DNA from: Camarhynchus parvulus
Taxonomy: Eukaryota > Chordata > Aves > Passeriformes > Thraupidae
DNA length: 64,000 nt
Assembly (NCBI RefSeq): GCF_901933205.1
Contig: NC_044574.1
Location: forward strand, 43,185,609 to 43,249,608
Direction: 5' to 3'
Below are positions 60,758-64,000 of the stretch, in pieces. Position numbers and translations under genes: made by a program. How positions within the stretch are numbered: position 1 is the first letter of the stretch; every line of letters starts with the position of its first letter. A model generated the notes under the pieces. The model made no database searches. It was not told the DNA's origin and was given only the letters and a program-made list of their open reading frames with translations.

Positions 60758-61140
60758 CTCCGGGCCGCCAGCCTGCTGCCCCCATAAAACAACATCTTCC
60801 TAGCAGCTCCTCCCCAAAGATCCGGCAACATCCCTTTGGGGGCGTTTATATCCCAGGAGCAAATCCCCAGAGCCGCCCAGGGCCAGCTGGAATGGAGCTC
60901 GACTGCCACACCCCCTTCGCTAATTAACTCTTGGCCAGGCTCTCCTCTCTCCTTAATGAGCAGGAGAGAAAAAAACTCCCGAGTGTTCCCTAAAGAGCTC
61001 CGTCAATGCCATCTGTTAGCGGGGTGGCCGCCTCTGCCGGCTTTTCGTGGCTTTCTCGTCGCCGAGGCTGCAGGCGCCCATCGGGGCTGGCCAGGGCAGC
61101 CGTGGCAGGCGCAAGCTGCAGAGTTTACATGTTGTAAGCG

Positions 61141-63724
61141 TAAAGCAGCCAAAACGAGCTTTCTCAGCTTTCCCCTCTGTCAGAAATCCATTGGGGGAAA
61201 TTTTAATTTGTTCATTCTGAACAAAAATTCATTGGGGAAAAATGTTTTTCTTTTAGTCAACCTAAATCTGACCAAAAAAGTCTAAGGCAGCCCCTCCTCT
61301 GCCTCCAACTGTGAGAGCTAGGCCTACAAATTTGATCTATAATTTTTAAAAATTAGATTTTTTTTTCCCTAAGAATGGCTGCCAAAGCTTAGTGGTAGGA
61401 CCACACTGAAGACAGTGCAACAAAAAGATGTAATATCTTCAGATGTCCTTGGATGCATTGCCTCTTTAAACCACTTAAGTGATATAATGAGTTAAATAAA
61501 AGCATGTGTGGGTTTTTTTGTATTACAGAGCTGCTGCTTACAGTAGGTGAACTACCTCAGTGTTTAATGTAATGTGTCGACCTCTTGACTCTCAACATCT
61601 GAAAGAGCTAAGCTATAAATTTTAATAATGACTAACCTGCAGACTTCAAACTTGGTCTGAATTGGCTCCTCTTCTCTGTCTTCTCCACCCAAAAAGCACA
61701 GCCCTTGCTCAATCTCTTCCTGGAGTATCCTAACTCCCCGTGCTGCTTCTCCACCTGCAGCACCTGCAAGCCAAGCCCTTTCTTCCTTCCCTTATCTCTC
61801 TCTACCTCTATATACTTCCATCATCTTATGCTACAATATCACTTTGGCGTAGTTTTGTTTATGCCTTGTTTTGATAGCAATGAACTGATCATTATTCTCA
61901 GGAAAGACAGCATCTCAGTGTTTCACAGTTGCTTGGTTTTGTACATCCTGTAATTTTTATTACAGGGATTTTTGGTTACTTGCAAAGTGATGTGATAATC
62001 TAATTGCATCGTTTTCCTCAAGCCTTCACAAAGCCTTTGGCTTTTTAGAATCCTCTCTCTAAATCCTGAAAATAACATTTTTTTTCTTAGCATTTCTGTT
62101 TAATACTTGCCTTTTGAACTCTACAAGCATCTTCCTTCTGAAGAGGGAAACGCAATTACATGCTCCGGAGCAGCCTGCCCTCATCCATCTGAATGGACAA
62201 CGCCTGCTGAGGTATCTAAGGAGCATTTTTTTAAAAGCTATTTTTCTATTGGTTTATGGTGTCAACGACCCAACAACAACTGGCAAAGGAGCTGTTTATC
62301 AGGTCTCTCCCTTGCAAATTGCTGTTAATGGGCACACATACCTTGTACCCACATGAAACCTTGCTTGGTGGGCTGTGTGGGTGGACATGAACCTGCATTC
62401 CTGCAAATACTTGAGGGCACAACCTAGTCACATCCTTACAGTTAAATGTTGTCTTGAGATACATTTGAGAAAAGTGTACATTTCAGCTAATTTTTGGTCT
62501 CAGTTTTACACCCCTTAAAAAGTATTGCCCACCTAATCATCTCTTGTTTATTCGGTTGCCACTTTAGTGTTGCAGTCTGATGGAAGATCTGCTGGATACT
62601 CTCTCAATACACATTAGGCAAGAGCAAGTCATAAATTGAGTCATGGGAACCTCATTGGTAGGATGTCTCTGGACGTAGGACAAAATATCCAATGTCCTAC
62701 ATCCGTAAGAGAAGGGCTCAAAAAGGTAGTTTTTAATTATGATTACTGTAGGGAAAACAAAGATGGGTTTGGGTTTATACATGTCTGACTGTCAGAGTTG
62801 CTAAGCATGTAATAATACCCCCACTATGCAGAGGAAGCTGAGATACCCTACATATCTGCAAACCCATGTGCAAGAGTAGTAGCACTGCATTCCAGCACTG
62901 AACTTGTTATTCCTAGCACTGGTTTAGAGAGGGAGATTGGGACCTTGATTTCACTTAATACATGACTGACAGTGCCATTCTAACATCAAAATCCTCCATC
63001 CACTTGCTTTTAAGGAATGAGGAGCCAGAGCCTGTCAGGTGGATTAGCCATATGTCAACTCCCCAGTGCACTAACACAGAGCCATCGTTGATCTGAAAAC
63101 TTCATCTGAAGCCAAAGGGAACAATTATATAACCTAGACATCTGAAAGGCGAATAGTACAAAAACAAACAAGAAAGAACAATTATCCTTACTTACACATG
63201 TGTACATTTTACTACAACTATTAGGCAATCAAGACTGTCATATAATTGGCTTTTTTTATATTACAAAAATGATGGAAGGGTTGCAGTAATTAAAAAGTGC
63301 AGGCAATATGTTGAAAGGTGATAAATTACATAAAGGCAAAGTGAAGATGAAGCAAAATCTTTACAAGTATTTATTTATTTGCTGTTCCACAATTTAGATA
63401 ATTTGTGTGTTTGCTGTTTGTCCGTTCCTGACTGCCATTATCAAGCCAGTGTGAAATTGGTCAGAGGGCCAGAGAGTTGTCACAAGAACTTGAGTTACCA
63501 GTGTGGAATATTACTTTAAAAATTGGTGTCAAGTCCCAGAAAAGCCACAGGAATGAAGCTCCTCACCAAGATAGATTGCATGGGCAAGTTCTATGGCACA
63601 TGCCTGAACTGTCGTGAACATCCAAAGCAAACTTTAGAAAACTGACAACAGAAGATAAAGGTCCACTAGCATTATTCCTCCCACATGGTTAAAGGAGACA
63701 AACATGCAATTAATTCAGCTTATT
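61141..63724. other. Non-coding DNA, no gene seen
   Basis: Frames are 82 codons or shorter. The plus strand is pyrimidine-rich at about 61670-61820. An imperfect hairpin lies at 62671-62704. No exon or RNA gene was recognised downstream of the CpG island. Confidence 0.5.
62671..62704. repeat. Inverted repeat, 12-bp arms with one mismatch
   Basis: GGACGTAGGACA (62671-62682) pairs with TGTCCTACATCC (62693-62704) at 11 of 12 positions around a 10-base loop. The mismatch is a C/A pair consistent with decay of a CpG in one arm. Confidence 0.85.
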
Positions 63725-63815
63725 TGTTAGGACGGTGCCTAGGGCCCCTCAAGGTGGGGCCTTATTATGTTAAGCACATAAAAGCAGAATGAGCCTCTGC
63801 CTCAGGAAGACTTAT
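63725..63815 (+). mobile_element. Degenerate old amniote interspersed repeat (family uncertain)
   Basis: The order of words GGTGCCTAGGGCCCC, GGGGCC..ATTATGTTAAGCAC and then GCCTCTGCC..AAGACTTA resembles a widespread ancient sauropsid repeat. In that repeat a GTGCCTAG..GGCCCC block is followed by GTGCTAGGCACTGTACA and a CCCTGCCC block. I cannot name the family with certainty, and the copy is strongly diverged. Confidence 0.4.
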
Positions 63816-64000
63816 ACAAGTATGTCTCCTTGTACAAGGCAGGAGAGAGGAGGATGAAATATAAGCTGAATGAAGTAGCTGTCAAAGGGATGTTAAGATG
63901 ATACTCTAAAGCACACTGGAAATTATTCTAGGAGGAAAGTGTCTACCTAGGTTGTTTGAAAGGCCAGCCTTTCCATACTGCCCTAAAGCCATCTTCCAGA
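63816..64000. other. Non-coding DNA, nothing seen
   Basis: No frame, repeat or RNA gene was recognised to the end of the window. Confidence 0.6.

Larger units (their letters stand above)
60605..61140. promoter_or_regulatory. CpG-island-like candidate promoter
   Basis: By eye this segment holds close to 40 CpGs, with the densest part at about 60655-60775, while the flanks are CpG-poor. It contains an Sp1-type GC box GGGGCGGG at 60750-60757 and a CTCF-like match at 60711-60726. TATA-like words face in both directions: CATAAAA on plus at 60783-60789, and TATAAAC on minus at 60844-60850. In vertebrates such islands mostly mark promoters, including those of long non-coding RNAs and alternative first exons. 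I could not find a convincing first coding exon on either strand; frames of 168 and 149 codons on plus and 115 on minus overlap here and look compositional. Direction and target gene are unknown. Confidence 0.6.

Noticed and set aside
60421..60927. 168-codon plus-strand frame entering the CpG island
   Set aside because: Its Arg/Pro/Ala-rich part coincides with the GC-rich segment and other frames overlap on both strands. No domain or family resemblance was seen.
60836..61285. 149-codon plus-strand frame in the CpG island
   Set aside because: It runs from GC-rich into AT-rich DNA with a matching change in amino-acid composition, which indicates a chance frame.
61544..61556. CTACCTCA, the complement of the let-7 seed
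   Set aside because: An 8-base word is expected by chance and there is no evidence that this DNA is a 3' untranslated region.
1..64000. CRISPR arrays, insertion sequences, operons or prophage
   Set aside because: The window has vertebrate features (CR1 elements, CpG depletion, no long frames), and no regularly spaced repeats were seen.

Overview
The window looks like nuclear DNA from a bird, or less likely a turtle or crocodilian. It holds no gene that I can recognise. Four remnants of CR1 LINE retrotransposons are the strongest clue: they carry the (ATTCTATG)n 3' tail and the C-terminal reverse-transcriptase reading frame typical of sauropsid CR1. Otherwise the sequence is mostly AT-rich and CpG-poor, interspersed repeats are sparse, and no reading frame exceeds about 200 codons. 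No Alu, L1 or B1 type repeats were seen. Nothing suggests a prokaryote: there are no operons, ribosome-binding sites or long frames. I did not find a convincing protein-coding exon, tRNA, rRNA or recognisable microRNA, so the window is best read as intergenic or deep intronic DNA.

Layout. 0-2 kb: AT-rich DNA followed by a CpG-enriched kilobase (about 890-1915) with a TATA-like box and an exact 11-bp tandem duplication; this may be a small promoter or enhancer. 2-12.5 kb: single-copy DNA with simple repeats. 12.5-14.35 kb: a long pyrimidine-rich strand-biased stretch. 14.9-15.35 kb: two perfect hairpins and a CR1 3' tail. 15.4-35.3 kb: single-copy AT-rich DNA with several stretches that look like conserved non-coding elements. 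35.37-36.15 kb: the best-preserved CR1, on the minus strand, 5' truncated, with a stop and a frameshift. 36.2-59.3 kb: single-copy DNA with a short CR1 fragment at 45.25 kb, an AAAAC-type simple repeat at 48.8 kb, an AT-rich duplicated repeat at 53.7 kb, two adjacent hairpins at 54.4 kb, candidate conserved elements at 42.7, 51.8 and 56.5 kb, and a full CRE site at 57.52 kb. 59.34-60.15 kb: a very degraded ancient CR1 on the plus strand, ending next to a poly-G tract. 60.6-61.14 kb: the only CpG-island-like segment, with a GC box and a CTCF-like match; this is the best candidate promoter. 61.15-64 kb: single-copy DNA with a degenerate old repeat at 63.73 kb.

No gene network can be described. 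The useful content is the repeat annotation, two candidate promoter or regulatory CpG regions near the ends of the window, and a set of unexplained hairpins and candidate conserved elements. I found no evidence for a new biological system. All assignments were made by reading the sequence; no alignment was run.
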